Under the pieces are notes generated by a model, which saw only the letters and a list, made by a program, of their open reading frames with translations, was not told the origin of the DNA and made no database searches. 64,000 nucleotides of DNA from Rahnella sp. AA (GTDB taxonomy: Bacteria > Pseudomonadota > Gammaproteobacteria > Enterobacterales > Enterobacteriaceae): NCBI RefSeq assembly GCF_002834385.1, contig NZ_PITQ01000007.1, positions 276,836 through 340,835 on the forward strand. The letters run 5' to 3'. Shown here piece by piece: positions 41,300-49,874 of this stretch; within the stretch, counting starts at the first letter, position 1, and the number at the start of each line of letters is the position of its first letter. A program made the translations under genes and the position numbers.

Positions 41300-42394
41300 T
41301 TACGAAATTGAAGATTGGTATGTGATGTCTGCAATATAAACATTCAAAGTCAATGTGGTAGTGAAACCATTCTCATTGATTTCATGCACTGCCGAGCCAA
41401 TGGTCCAACGCTGGCTATCAATAGCCTCTTTAAAACCCTGCACGTTGACGGGGGTTTGCGTACTGAGATCTGCACGTCCTAATGCCAGCCGGATAGTGAA
41501 AGAAAATGCATCACTTTGAATTTGGTTGAAGACAGAGTCCGCCGCGCGTTTTGCCGTTTCTTCATCGGGGAAGATTTTTGCAAGCTGCAGGATGCTGCTT
41601 CCTGAACCTGCCGTATAGCTCGTTGTTGCGGCATCTTTGCCCTGAGCCGTTTCTCGCTTGATCGCGACATTGTTGGTGGTCGCTGTTTTGACGTCATGCC
41701 ATTGGGCCGTGACACCATCATAAGCTTTCTTATCGATCAGTTTATAAACGTGTTTGTCGCCGTCGCTGCGAACGATAGTTTTCCAGGGAATCGCCTGACC
41801 TGATGCCGTGCGCCCTGTCCCGGCGTTAAAAAACAAGATTGCCCCGTTTTTTACCGTGGCCTGCGCGCCATAGCTTTGCGCCAGCCGCGTGAGGAAGTAA
41901 CCATCGGACTCATTCGTTTGGTCAATGTGTGTAATCTTAATACTATCAATCTGTTCCGGGATAACCGGCAGGGCTAACTGATTTCGTGCGGAGATGATTC
42001 GGATAATCGCACCGAGGGTGTAATCATCATAAGACTGGCTCCGTTTGGTTTCGAAGGAACCGCGAAAATCAGCGCTGCGGGCAGTAACTTCAATGGTGTC
42101 TGGTGAACCAGAATAAACAACGGTGTCTACGGTGAAATAACCGCAGTCATAAAGTGCCTGCTTTGACCATCCCAAATGCAGATGCAAAACGGTGCCCCTG
42201 GCGGGCATCTGCACCTGCCCATCACTGTCGTCGAACTTTAGCGTCAGCATATCGGCGGCGAAACCGCTGTTATCCGTCATCGATAAACTCATGATGCGAT
42301 CAGAGATATTTTCTTCCAGCACCTTATTTTTTATCGCCAGCGTAAACACCGGTGTGAGGCGTGCGCCAGCAGGCAATTGCAAATTTGTCAGCAT
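41300..42394 (-). CDS. Tail hub protein D (P2 gpD family)
   Basis: gpD is the phage late control protein D family, a hub protein at the tail tip related to T4 gp27 and VgrG N-terminal domains. The 364 residues carry the family pattern RIMSLSMTDNSGFAADMLTLKFDD, ARGTVLHLHLGW and SYDDYTLGAIIRIISARNQLALPV. It lies two bases after U. Confidence 0.94.
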   Translation of the reverse strand: MLTNLQLPAGARLTPVFTLAIKNKVLEENISDRIMSLSMTDNSGFAADMLTLKFDDSDGQVQMPARGTVLHLHLGWSKQALYDCGYFTVDTVVYSGSPDTIEVTARSADFRGSFETKRSQSYDDYTLGAIIRIISARNQLALPVIPEQIDSIKITHIDQTNESDGYFLTRLAQSYGAQATVKNGAILFFNAGTGRTASGQAIPWKTIVRSDGDKHVYKLIDKKAYDGVTAQWHDVKTATTNNVAIKRETAQGKDAATTSYTAGSGSSILQLAKIFPDEETAKRAADSVFNQIQSDAFSFTIRLALGRADLSTQTPVNVQGFKEAIDSQRWTIGSAVHEINENGFTTTLTLNVYIADITYQSSIS

Positions 42395-42396
42395 GG

Positions 42397-42867
42397 TCAG
42401 GCTCCGGTGGCGAAGTTACGAATGGCAGAACTGGCCTGGTTGTACAGCCCTTCGGCCTGCGTGAGTAAGTCGCCAAACATCGCGGCCTGGGATTCATCGA
42501 CGCGGGTCAGACTGAGGGTGAACGTGATACTTCGCGCCTGACCATTGGAATTAAACTGAGCGCTGTCGTTTGACAGGGTTTTGATAATAAACATGCCATA
42601 AATGGTTCCGCTGCCCTCGATAAGCGGCCACGCACGGCCTGACTCGGCCATCGCTTGCAAGGTTTGCAGATAACTTATTCCGCCTGTGACTTCAGGCAGC
42701 AATTGTCCTTTGATTGATATTGTTTCCTCGCCCAGCCCGATAAACTGCGAGACAGGCCGCTGCCCGAACCGTGCGTTCGTCCCCAGGCCGTAATTCATCG
42801 TATGAGTTGTATTCTGGTAGGGCAGTGTGCTCAATTTGAAAACGAATAAACCCAGCGACATCATCAT
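42397..42867 (-). CDS. Tail protein U (P2 gpU family)
   Basis: A tail terminator/baseplate-associated protein of 156 residues with the family core GQRPVSQFIGLGEETISIKGQLLPEVTGG and PLIEGSGTIYGMFIIKTL. Three consecutive ATG codons open the frame; the first overlaps the T stop (ATGA). Confidence 0.93.
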   Translation of the reverse strand: MMMSLGLFVFKLSTLPYQNTTHTMNYGLGTNARFGQRPVSQFIGLGEETISIKGQLLPEVTGGISYLQTLQAMAESGRAWPLIEGSGTIYGMFIIKTLSNDSAQFNSNGQARSITFTLSLTRVDESQAAMFGDLLTQAEGLYNQASSAIRNFATGA

Positions 42868-44510
42868 GGGTAAACCCCTCCGTTGCTAAACTGGCTATAT
42901 TGGTTGTTAGTGCTGTTCCATTCCCGGTCATTCAAAGTGCGGGTAATAAAATCCTGAATTTGCTGGTGATCGGTTTCCGGCGTGGCGGTAAAACTGACGT
43001 TGACGGTGGTTGCCCGGTTGTCCGTCAGATTATTGGCGACGCTGTTTTTTGCAGGTTGGTAAAGGCTCAGGGCACCGCCCGTTGGGGATAAACTGTTGTC
43101 AAAAGACGGAGGCGGATTCGGGTTGTCTGACGATTGGCCGTCGTCACTGCTGAAGATATTTAAGACAGAATCAACGCCTTTTCGCGCCCAGTTAAAGACT
43201 TCGCCGATCTGGGTAACAGCCTTGTTCAGTGTGACAAAAATTTCGCCGATAGCGGCACCGACTTCTTTACCTATATTGCTGTAGCCGCTCAGGGAATCCT
43301 GGCTGAATTTGATCGGTGTGAACAAATCGGTGATCCACCCCAAAGCCATTCTGAAAGGTGCAAATGCCTCACTGACTGGCCCCAGGACGGAACTGAAGCC
43401 TTCGATCATCCCCCCGATAAAAGCACTGATCGGCTCCCAGAGTTTCACGACGGCAATCCCAATTCCGGCAATCAGCGCGATAACCGGTAAAAGCGGTAAC
43501 CCGATCGCCGTGAATGCGGCTGCGATCATGCCACCGGTGCCGGTGAACAGTGTGCCCAGCAGTCCTGCTCCCGCCATCAGCATATTGAGGCCGCTGAGAA
43601 CGGGGGCGATCACCATGCCGAGCGATCCCAGCCCGCCGATAATGCCGGTGATCCCCAATGCCAGCCCAAGCAGGGAACTGACTAATTGGGGATTATCCGT
43701 GACCCAGGTATTGAGCGTGGCGAGCCAGCCAGTCGCTGCTTGTGTAAGTGTTCGCAGGGCGGAACTTTGCCCGTCGAACAGGTTGATACGGATAGTGTCC
43801 CAGGTGGCAAAAAGCTTCGTAATATCACCATTGAGATTGTCACCTTTAACGGTGACGGCCATCAGGGTCGCTGGCGTTCCCCCCTCCAGTTCAGCGGGTG
43901 TTTGGGCGAGCACCTGATCGGCATTCATCCCGCTTTTCGCTAACGCTTGTTGTTTTGCGACAACGTCGGCCGGTGAGTGGCCCGAAGCCGCCATTGACAG
44001 GCTTTGCTGGCGCAGCGCCGCAACGCGTGGATCGTCATTTTTCAGGCCGAGAACGGACTGTATTTCAGAAAGACGGCCTTCCAGATCAGCGCCCGGCTTG
44101 AGGAAATTTTTGGCCAGATCTAATTTGGGCTGGGCAAAAGACAACGCAGAAGAACTGGCATCTTTCAGTTGGCTGATTTTTTGTTCACGATTTTTGTATT
44201 GCTGCCCGATTTCCAGCCCTTTCTGTTCAATCAGCACCGGGCGCTGTTGCCGGATTTCCGTCTGAGACGTGGTACTGAGCGTTTTTTTTACGTCGTGGTA
44301 AGCCTGCTTTTCTGCTGTTTTATCCGGAGAAAACACTGACTCCTGAATCCTGAAGGAGGCTTCAGTGATATCTTGCGTCATCACGCTGAATAAATTTTTT
44401 TGGGGGACGGTCGTAAACTTCTGCCAGATATTATCTGTCGCTTCGCGTAGCGGCCCTAATTCTTCATTTATTTTTCCCAGCGTCGTGGGCAACTCTTCGA
44501 GATTACTCAT
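42864..44510 (-). CDS. Tail tape measure protein T, short
   Basis: The ruler around which the tail tube assembles. It has 548 residues against about 815 in P2: a helical N-terminal half (Gln/Lys/Ser-rich to about 200), a long Gly/Ala/Leu/Ile-rich hydrophobic region at about 270-370 (LLGLALGITGIIGGLGSLGM and following) and a C-terminal region ending VSFTATPETDHQQIQDFITR. It follows E' with an 8-base overlap. Confidence 0.92.
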   Translation of the reverse strand: MSNLEELPTTLGKINEELGPLREATDNIWQKFTTVPQKNLFSVMTQDITEASFRIQESVFSPDKTAEKQAYHDVKKTLSTTSQTEIRQQRPVLIEQKGLEIGQQYKNREQKISQLKDASSSALSFAQPKLDLAKNFLKPGADLEGRLSEIQSVLGLKNDDPRVAALRQQSLSMAASGHSPADVVAKQQALAKSGMNADQVLAQTPAELEGGTPATLMAVTVKGDNLNGDITKLFATWDTIRINLFDGQSSALRTLTQAATGWLATLNTWVTDNPQLVSSLLGLALGITGIIGGLGSLGMVIAPVLSGLNMLMAGAGLLGTLFTGTGGMIAAAFTAIGLPLLPVIALIAGIGIAVVKLWEPISAFIGGMIEGFSSVLGPVSEAFAPFRMALGWITDLFTPIKFSQDSLSGYSNIGKEVGAAIGEIFVTLNKAVTQIGEVFNWARKGVDSVLNIFSSDDGQSSDNPNPPPSFDNSLSPTGGALSLYQPAKNSVANNLTDNRATTVNVSFTATPETDHQQIQDFITRTLNDREWNSTNNQYSQFSNGGVYP

Positions 44511-44625
44511 CTGTTTTTACTCCGCTGCGTTGCAATGCCTTAGATCGCCAGTTCATCAGGTCGGTAAGTGACATGCCGTCCATTTCGGACGGCGGCCAGT
44601 GAAATATCACCGCGATATCGGCCAT
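44503..44625 (-). CDS. Tail assembly chaperone extension E' (GpE family)
   Basis: Forty residues beginning MADIAVIFHWPPSEMDGM, the small GpE-type domain of P2-like phages. It can be translated alone from ATG 44625 but is more likely reached by -1 frameshifting from E at 44679-44685, giving a 147-residue E-E' fusion. In P2 and many tailed phages the frameshifted product is a chaperone for the tape measure protein. Confidence 0.88.
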   Translation of the reverse strand: MADIAVIFHWPPSEMDGMSLTDLMNWRSKALQRSGVKTDE

Positions 44626-44657
44626 CAGGTCATCCACGGTGAGGCGTGGCGCAATAG

Positions 44658-44945
44658 CTACACCACCGGTTTCGGCGATAAAAAACCAATCACCTTGCCT
44701 GCCAGCGCGATCAGATCAGGCAGTTCCAGGCGTGAGCACTCTTCTTTGGTGAGATTGGGGTAAGTGATGCGCGGCAAAATGGTAATCAGCGCATCGACAT
44801 CGGCGTTCGCCAGTGCGGCGAGGCCAATACCGCGCAGGCTGCCCGCTGTCGGTTTGGTCACCTGAATTTCAGTGATTTCTGTTTCGCCACGTTTAAGCGG
44901 AACATCCAGAATCACGGTGTTTTCTTTGTTTTCAATCGGGTTCAT
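44658..44945 (-). CDS. Tail assembly protein E
   Basis: A 95-residue tail assembly chaperone (P2 gpE / Mu gp41-like) with the conserved VILDVPLKRGETEITEIQVTKPTAGSLRG start. Near its end, codons 87-89 (GGT TTT TTA) form the slippery heptamer T TTT TTA. After a -1 shift the frame is open through E' to 44503. Confidence 0.92.
   Translation of the reverse strand: MNPIENKENTVILDVPLKRGETEITEIQVTKPTAGSLRGIGLAALANADVDALITILPRITYPNLTKEECSRLELPDLIALAGKVIGFLSPKPVV
44679..44685 (-). promoter_or_regulatory. -1 programmed frameshift site joining E and E'
   Basis: On the reverse strand T TTT TTA is in the exact zero-frame phase for X XXY YYZ slippage. The span 44945-44503 plus the slipped base is 444 nt, a whole number of codons, with no intervening stop in the -1 frame. 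Confidence 0.85.
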
Positions 44946-45004
44946 GCGTTTTCCTGTTAATCGAAAATGAAGCCGGCACGTTTCTGCCGGCTCAGGGAAG
45001 GGAA

Positions 45005-45514
45005 TTACAGGCCGAGTGCGGTGCGGTGTTCTGACAGGCGATCAACGCCGTTGACGATTTCGACCATGTTCACGGTGTCGATCTCAATGAGCTCTTTGCC
45101 GTCGATAGTCAGTTTGAAGTAGGTGCATTGGGTCGTGACTTTGGTTTCGGTATCTTCACCCTGTTTGTACTCGCCGAAATCAAATTCTTTGTGGCGGCCA
45201 CGCATCATCACTTCTACTGCTGATACATCACCGGTGTCATCGCGTTGCAGGGAACCGGCAAAACGCAGCGGAATATCCGATGTGCTTCCCCATTGCTGTA
45301 AAACCAGCTCGTCCAGGCCTCCGATGGACCATTCCAGCGTCAGAGCATCGTCATCCAGGCCAAAATCTACCGCGACGGATCCGCTCATGCCGCCGCCGCG
45401 ATAGTTCTCCAGCTTGCGGGTGAGTTTTGGCAGCGTCAGTGAAGAGACCAGCCCGAGGTAGCTGTTCCCGTCATTAAACAGGTTCAGGTATTTCAATTTT
45501 TTAGGAAGTGCCAT
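45005..45514 (-). CDS. Major tail tube protein FII
   Basis: The inner tube subunit of the contractile tail. It has 169 residues with the FII family start ALPKKLKYLNLFNDGNSYLGLV and the RGRHKEFDFGEYKQGEDTETK segment. Located 14 bp after the sheath gene, as in P2. Confidence 0.95.
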   Translation of the reverse strand: MALPKKLKYLNLFNDGNSYLGLVSSLTLPKLTRKLENYRGGGMSGSVAVDFGLDDDALTLEWSIGGLDELVLQQWGSTSDIPLRFAGSLQRDDTGDVSAVEVMMRGRHKEFDFGEYKQGEDTETKVTTQCTYFKLTIDGKELIEIDTVNMVEIVNGVDRLSEHRTALGL

Positions 45515-45528
45515 GAGTCATTGTCTCC

Positions 45529-46698
45529 TTAGCTGTTTACGGACGCGGCAAAGTTCACCAAATAGGAGTCGGTGATACGCTGGCGCAGGGTCAGGTCTTC
45601 CAGAGGCGGAACCGGCGTGTAGTCGTAATCGATATACAGCTTGCCAGCCTTCAGGGTGTCCGCCGTATTCGCCGTTTCGTCGTACCAGCAATCGCCATCG
45701 ATGATGTAACCGGCTGATTTCATTTCACGCATTTTGGCTTTGATACCATCGATCATGTCGCGCACCAGCGTCGGGGTCATCGGTTTATCAACGGCCCACA
45801 TATGGGCTTCCGCCATCGTGTCGGCCAATACCTGGGCAGTACGGGTGTAGTTTTCGAACAGGAACAATGTGTCGTCGCTGCAAGTGCGGTTACCCCAGAA
45901 ACGGAAACCGTCCTTGCGCACCAGCGTCGTTACACAGGCTTCGTTCAGCAAATCGGCATCGGTGCCGGTCGCCTGCAGATCCCAAAATACGCTGGCAGAA
46001 AGGCCGGTAACACCGTTAACGCCAACGTTAGACAGGGTTTTGTGCCAGCCGGTGTCCTGGTCAATTTTGGCACGCAGGCCCAAAGCGCGGGCGGTGGCAT
46101 ACGCAACATCAGACTGACTGGTGGTGGTATTCCAGTTCACAAAGTCCGGCCAGATCAGCATCAGCTCACGCTGGCTGAAGTTGTCGCGGTATTTGATCGC
46201 ATCAGAAATGGTTTTGGCACCGTAAACGCCGACATAGCCAAAAGCGCGTAACTGCTGACAAACGCCCGCCAGCGCAGTGGCCACCGCCTGATTATCCAGG
46301 CCCGGGACACCCAAGATACGTGGCTTCACACCCAGTTCAGCTTGTGCAGAAAGCAGGGCTTTCATGCCGGTGTAGCGGCCATTGGCATCCGAACCCCCAA
46401 TGATATTGCTGGTTGTTGCATCCTCATCCGCACCGGCGGCGACACGTACCACAACGGTGACCGGTTTACACTGATCGGCAATCGCCAGCAGTGCTGCCTG
46501 CAAAGTCCCGGTTGTGCCCGCTTTGCCGCTGGCGGCCAGAACGTCAGTGATCAGAACTGGCGTATTAAGTGGGAAGGTAGCGGTATCTGCGTCTTCTGCG
46601 GTGCAGACCATGCCGATAATTGCTGTTGAAACGGTAGAAATAACGCGGGTGCCATCGTTGATTTCGACGACACGTACGCCGTGATGATAATCAGCCAT
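45529..46698 (-). CDS. Tail sheath protein FI
   Basis: The contractile sheath subunit, 389 residues. Recognisable P2 FI features are the start YHHGVRVVEINDGTR, the AIIGMVCTAEDADT segment, DFVNWNT near residue 190 and GFRFWGNRTCSDD near 260 in the conserved C-terminal domain. The full-length intact sheath is a main argument that the particle is functional. Confidence 0.95.
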   Translation of the reverse strand: MADYHHGVRVVEINDGTRVISTVSTAIIGMVCTAEDADTATFPLNTPVLITDVLAASGKAGTTGTLQAALLAIADQCKPVTVVVRVAAGADEDATTSNIIGGSDANGRYTGMKALLSAQAELGVKPRILGVPGLDNQAVATALAGVCQQLRAFGYVGVYGAKTISDAIKYRDNFSQRELMLIWPDFVNWNTTTSQSDVAYATARALGLRAKIDQDTGWHKTLSNVGVNGVTGLSASVFWDLQATGTDADLLNEACVTTLVRKDGFRFWGNRTCSDDTLFLFENYTRTAQVLADTMAEAHMWAVDKPMTPTLVRDMIDGIKAKMREMKSAGYIIDGDCWYDETANTADTLKAGKLYIDYDYTPVPPLEDLTLRQRITDSYLVNFAASVNS

Positions 46699-46840
46699 CA
46701 GGTTGACTCTCTCTGTTGTGGGTGGTGAAGCAAGGATGCCGGTTCACAACCCAAAGCGCATTTGATCAGGGGCGTGAGGGGAATGGCACAACAGAAGGGA
46801 AATATTGGCGAAACAAAATGATAGAAACGTTGCCATCGCA

Positions 46841-47191
46841 TCAGCTCACCGGAATATTCAGGGAAAAATCAGTCGCCGTATCGCTTCGGCTTCCTGTCAG
46901 TTCAACCACCATCTTTCCGGTGTAATCGGTTTCGAAAGTGATTGCCGACAATGAAATCCGGGGTTCCCATTGCAGCAGCGCGGTGTAGCAAATCGCCATC
47001 ATTTGCAGGCGTAAGGCCCCGTTTTGAGGCTGGTCAATCAATACCGAAAGCAGCGAGCCGTAGCTACGTCGCATAACTCTGGAGCCGACCGGCGTGTTCA
47101 AAATGTCGCTGACAGACTGGCGGATATGGTCGAGATCTTCGATCGCCACGCCGCTGATTCTGTTCATTCCCAGGTATTTTGGATTACTCAT
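46841..47191 (-). CDS. Baseplate wedge protein W (gp25-like)
   Basis: A 116-residue gp25/GPW lysozyme-fold baseplate protein that nucleates sheath assembly. ATG 47191 (MSNPKYLGMNRISG) overlaps the V stop by 4 bases; the upstream open frame to 47863 only shadows V. Family motifs seen are LDHIRQSVSDILNTPVGSRVMRRSYGS and the acidic EPRISL. Confidence 0.94.
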   Translation of the reverse strand: MSNPKYLGMNRISGVAIEDLDHIRQSVSDILNTPVGSRVMRRSYGSLLSVLIDQPQNGALRLQMMAICYTALLQWEPRISLSAITFETDYTGKMVVELTGSRSDTATDFSLNIPVS

Positions 47192-47829
47192 TGCGGGACT
47201 CCTGTCTGGCCGCTGCCAGTTTGAACACCGCTGTGGCGGTGAGTATGCACAACGATGCCGTTTGATGTCAGGCTGCCACCGCTGTGGGTTAAATTGCCCG
47301 TCAGCGTGCCGCCCTGTTTGACCTCGAGCGAACCGGTGGTCAGTTTGCTGGTGCAAACGACTTCCGGCGTATCCAGTGTGATACGCGTGCTGGCGGTGCA
47401 GCGGATTTCCGGTGCGGTGACATCGACCTGTTCCGACGCGTCGATCACCGCCGTTTTGATACCGCTGACTTTCAGGGTGCTGTTCGCCGGTTCGTACTCG
47501 AAAATTGCGCCGTCCGGGAATGCCAGATGGATAGCGTCCGCCGAAGCTGAAGGTGCGGGGGAGGCATCGGAAAATAGCGCCGGTAACACGAATGCCGTAT
47601 TCAGCTCGCCGCCCAGCGAAAGCAATAAAACCTGTTCTCCGACTGAGGGGGCCCACCAGCTGCGCGTGCGACCCGCCCGGTGAGTCATCCACGGTAGCCA
47701 GGCAGTCACGTTGCTGCCGGTGGCGACGCGGCAACGTGCGTTGGCAAGATCCAGCTCCGATACCTTGCCAATGCGAACAATATTGCCAACCAGCCGCATA
47801 ACTTCGTTGAGTTGAAGAGTTGTATTCAT
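47188..47829 (-). CDS. Baseplate spike protein V
   Basis: The membrane-piercing spike, trimeric in P2. An OB-fold N-terminus (SNVTAWLPWMTHRAGRTRSWWAPSVGEQVLLL) precedes a beta-helical repeat region and a C-terminal HTHRHSG motif that in P2-like spikes binds iron at the tip. I start at ATG 47829 (213 residues); ATG 47841, with AAAGG close by, would add four residues. Confidence 0.93.
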   Translation of the reverse strand: MNTTLQLNEVMRLVGNIVRIGKVSELDLANARCRVATGSNVTAWLPWMTHRAGRTRSWWAPSVGEQVLLLSLGGELNTAFVLPALFSDASPAPSASADAIHLAFPDGAIFEYEPANSTLKVSGIKTAVIDASEQVDVTAPEIRCTASTRITLDTPEVVCTSKLTTGSLEVKQGGTLTGNLTHSGGSLTSNGIVVHTHRHSGVQTGSGQTGVPQ

Positions 47830-47858
47830 GGAATAAAACATGCCTTTTCATAGGGGAG

Positions 47859-47889
47859 GACAACCGGTGAACGTCAGCCTTCGGTTGTC
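47859..47889. repeat. Inverted repeat where gene S is missing
   Basis: GACAACCG pairs with CGGTTGTC around a 15-nt loop in the 70-bp gap between R and V. P2 has gene S at this position; none is present here. No T-run follows, so it is not a clear terminator. Confidence 0.5.
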
Positions 47890-47899
47890 ACAATAGGGG

Positions 47900-48364
47900 C
47901 TATACCGTCCAGCTACTGATCAGTTCTCCGTTGAGGTAAACCTGGCGCGGTAGCGCAACGTTTTCCGGCAGCGGCGGTTCAGGCAGATGGGTGATAGTGC
48001 GGACACTCTCCTGATCGACAACCTGTACGCGTTCGGTCAGTTGCAGCGTGATTGCCAGGCTTTTCTCCTGCTGCGTGAAGATAAAATCGCTCAGACGATG
48101 AAGGTTGTTGCTGAGGATTTCGGGCTGATTAACCCTGAGCCAGTCGAGAATGATGACGACTATCTGATCCACCAGCGTTTCGCTGAGCGCCGTCTCGTCA
48201 CTGACAGTCAACGTCAGCGGATAGCGGTACTCAAAAGAAAGCGAAGGCGCGGACGTCGCCACGACATTGCCGGCCCCGGTCGTCATGACCAGTTTTTCCG
48301 GTGAGGTCATAAATAATGGGATCTGCTCAGTCAGCCGCTGGCGAAGTTGAACCGGTTTTTGCAT
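47900..48364 (-). CDS. Tail completion protein R
   Basis: P2 gpR family protein (154 residues) needed to finish the tail's upper end; the pattern MQKPVQLRQRLTEQIP and LDWLRVNQPEILSN is typical. ATG 48364 lies inside the end of lysC, overlapping it by 38 bases. Its P2 partner gene S is absent. Confidence 0.9.
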   Translation of the reverse strand: MQKPVQLRQRLTEQIPLFMTSPEKLVMTTGAGNVVATSAPSLSFEYRYPLTLTVSDETALSETLVDQIVVIILDWLRVNQPEILSNNLHRLSDFIFTQQEKSLAITLQLTERVQVVDQESVRTITHLPEPPLPENVALPRQVYLNGELISSWTV

Positions 48365-48617
48365 GTTGTGCCTCCTGACACTTTTTGATGGCGTCAATCT
48401 GTAAACCGCAGTTCAGCAAGGCGGATTCCAGTTGAAGAATATCAGCGCTCAGCCCGGCATTAGTATCGGGGTGGCTGGGCGGTATCGGACATGAGCTGAC
48501 TGCCGGACAACCAACGTAAATAATCGCTGGCGGAGCTGAAGGCGGGGCGGTCGTGCAGCCGGCTAACGTCAGCAGGCAACACAGCATCAGCCCACGCGCG
48601 GGATTGCGGGTTGTCAT
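48327..48617 (-). CDS. Spanin outer lipoprotein LysC (Rz1-like)
   Basis: A 96-residue outer-membrane lipoprotein spanin subunit. The signal ends in LAGC (lipobox cysteine near residue 21), followed by a proline-rich stretch (TTAPPSAPP). Its first half lies out of frame within lysB, the nested Rz/Rz1 arrangement. Confidence 0.88.
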   Translation of the reverse strand: MTTRNPARGLMLCCLLTLAGCTTAPPSAPPAIIYVGCPAVSSCPIPPSHPDTNAGLSADILQLESALLNCGLQIDAIKKCQEAQHAKTGSTSPAAD

Positions 48618-48885
48618 GAAGGCTCCTTTGTCGTTGTTGTTCGCGCGATTGCATCGCCTGCTGAGCCGTGCTCAGATCCTGGCGAAGTGCCAGTTCGGCC
48701 TGTTCGCGCTGGCGCATTTGTTGATTAAGTTCCGCAATGAGCGTTTCCCGTTGCTGTAGCTGTACTTCCAGCAGGTTGTACTGCTGTTTTGATTTATTGA
48801 GGTCGTGCTGCAGTGAATAGTTTGAGAGTAAAAGGATGCCGGTGAGCAACGCCGCGGTGGCGAGAAGTACCACGAGTACACGCAC
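48460..48885 (-). CDS. Spanin inner-membrane protein LysB (Rz-like)
   Basis: A 141-residue i-spanin: N-terminal membrane anchor (residues 3-21), then a glutamine-rich coiled coil (about 25-85) that would reach LysC. The start is GTG 48885 with AAGGAG inside the end of the lysozyme gene, whose stop it directly follows. Confidence 0.88.
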   Translation of the reverse strand: MRVLVVLLATAALLTGILLLSNYSLQHDLNKSKQQYNLLEVQLQQRETLIAELNQQMRQREQAELALRQDLSTAQQAMQSREQQRQRSLHDNPQSRAWADAVLPADVSRLHDRPAFSSASDYLRWLSGSQLMSDTAQPPRY

Positions 48886-49395
48886 TTAGGCTCCTTTCAG
48901 GCATTCGGCCTGTTCCGCATTGCGTCTGCGCTCAAGCCCGCTGTTGCGTTCACCATTAACAAACACCCAGCGGGGTAACTGCTCACAAGCCTGCCGCCAT
49001 TGCTGTTTATTGATGAAAAATGCCAGTGTCGATTTACAGGCAGCACCGGTACCCACGTTGAAGCTGAAGGACACCACGGCATCGAAAACCGGCTGCGGCA
49101 TTGCTACGGGCATGCATTTCTTAACAGCGCGTTCGGTTCGCTGGATATCCTGTAAAAGATTTTCAGCCGCCTGACGTTCGGTGAGAGTCTGTGCCGGTTT
49201 TACACCGGCGGTATGACCGATCCCGCTGGTCCAGACACCCGCACTGCATTGATAAGGTTGCAGCTGGCAGCCTTCAAAGTCGGTGATCAGACGTAAGCCT
49301 GCCTGCGAAACCTGCAACGACATGTATCCCGGCAGCATTGCCATCAGGCCCAGCACGATGGCAACACTGCAGCGTTTAAGAGTTGAGGTTTTCAT
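48886..49395 (-). CDS. Endolysin, glycoside hydrolase family 24 lysozyme (P2 K position)
   Basis: Degrades peptidoglycan for producer lysis and particle release. A hydrophobic N-terminus (residues 9-25) looks like a signal-arrest-release sequence. The catalytic triad spacing is E41-x8-C50-x5-T56, with cysteine where T4 lysozyme has aspartate, a known variant of this family, followed by GIGHTAG. Length 169. Overlaps holin by 20 bases. Confidence 0.92.
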   Translation of the reverse strand: MKTSTLKRCSVAIVLGLMAMLPGYMSLQVSQAGLRLITDFEGCQLQPYQCSAGVWTSGIGHTAGVKPAQTLTERQAAENLLQDIQRTERAVKKCMPVAMPQPVFDAVVSFSFNVGTGAACKSTLAFFINKQQWRQACEQLPRWVFVNGERNSGLERRRNAEQAECLKGA

Positions 49396-49597
49396 AGGTT
49401 TCTTTGCTCAGACCGCTGTGGGCCAGCAACTGATAACTTTTTCGCCGGTAATACCAGTTGACCAGAAAGGTGCCGATACCCACACCGGATCCGATCAGGA
49501 AAGCCACGTCTTGCGATGTCAGACCAGCCAGCCAGGTCAGTGAGGTGGCAATGAAGTAGGCACAGGTCGAGCTGATGCGTTCTGTATTCAGTCCCAT
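49376..49597 (-). CDS. Holin (P2 Y position)
   Basis: A 73-residue protein with two hydrophobic segments (about residues 10-26 and 30-48) and a basic C-terminal tail beginning YYRRKSYQ, fitting a class II holin that opens the inner membrane for endolysin and spanin. It overlaps X by 10 bases. Confidence 0.87.
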   Translation of the reverse strand: MGLNTERISSTCAYFIATSLTWLAGLTSQDVAFLIGSGVGIGTFLVNWYYRRKSYQLLAHSGLSKETYENLNS

Positions 49598-49791
49598 AAT
49601 TTGAGGGCTTCCTGAACCGGTTGTTCTGCAATATCGGGCATTTCAACCGCCGTACCATGGGGCAGGAGCGGGCCCAAATCTGCGATGCCAATATTTGCGG
49701 CATAGACTTTTTCCACGACAACGGCTGTGCGGTTGTAATAACGCCAGCACATTGAATCAAGGGTATCGCCCTGTTCTGCATAAACTTTCAT
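49588..49791 (-). CDS. Tail protein X (LysM-like)
   Basis: A 67-residue P2 gpX family protein with a LysM-type fold (YAEQGDTLDSMCWRYYNRTAVV), placed in the tail. ATG 49791 opens the real gene; the extension to 49893 is leader. It is the first gene of the late lysis-tail operon and has an Ogr-type site about 90 bp upstream. Confidence 0.92.
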   Translation of the reverse strand: MKVYAEQGDTLDSMCWRYYNRTAVVVEKVYAANIGIADLGPLLPHGTAVEMPDIAEQPVQEALKLWD

Positions 49792-49874
49792 GGGTGTTCT
49801 CCGCAAGTGAGTGAGATCGTCAGGAGGTGAGATCAGTCTGCGGAACTGGCGGTGTGACGGCAATCTGGAAGGGT

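Noticed and set aside
46731..46750. GTTGTG motif before the sheath gene as an Ogr-dependent promoter
   Set aside because: The ACA half is missing, and its distance would place the transcript start inside the sheath gene.
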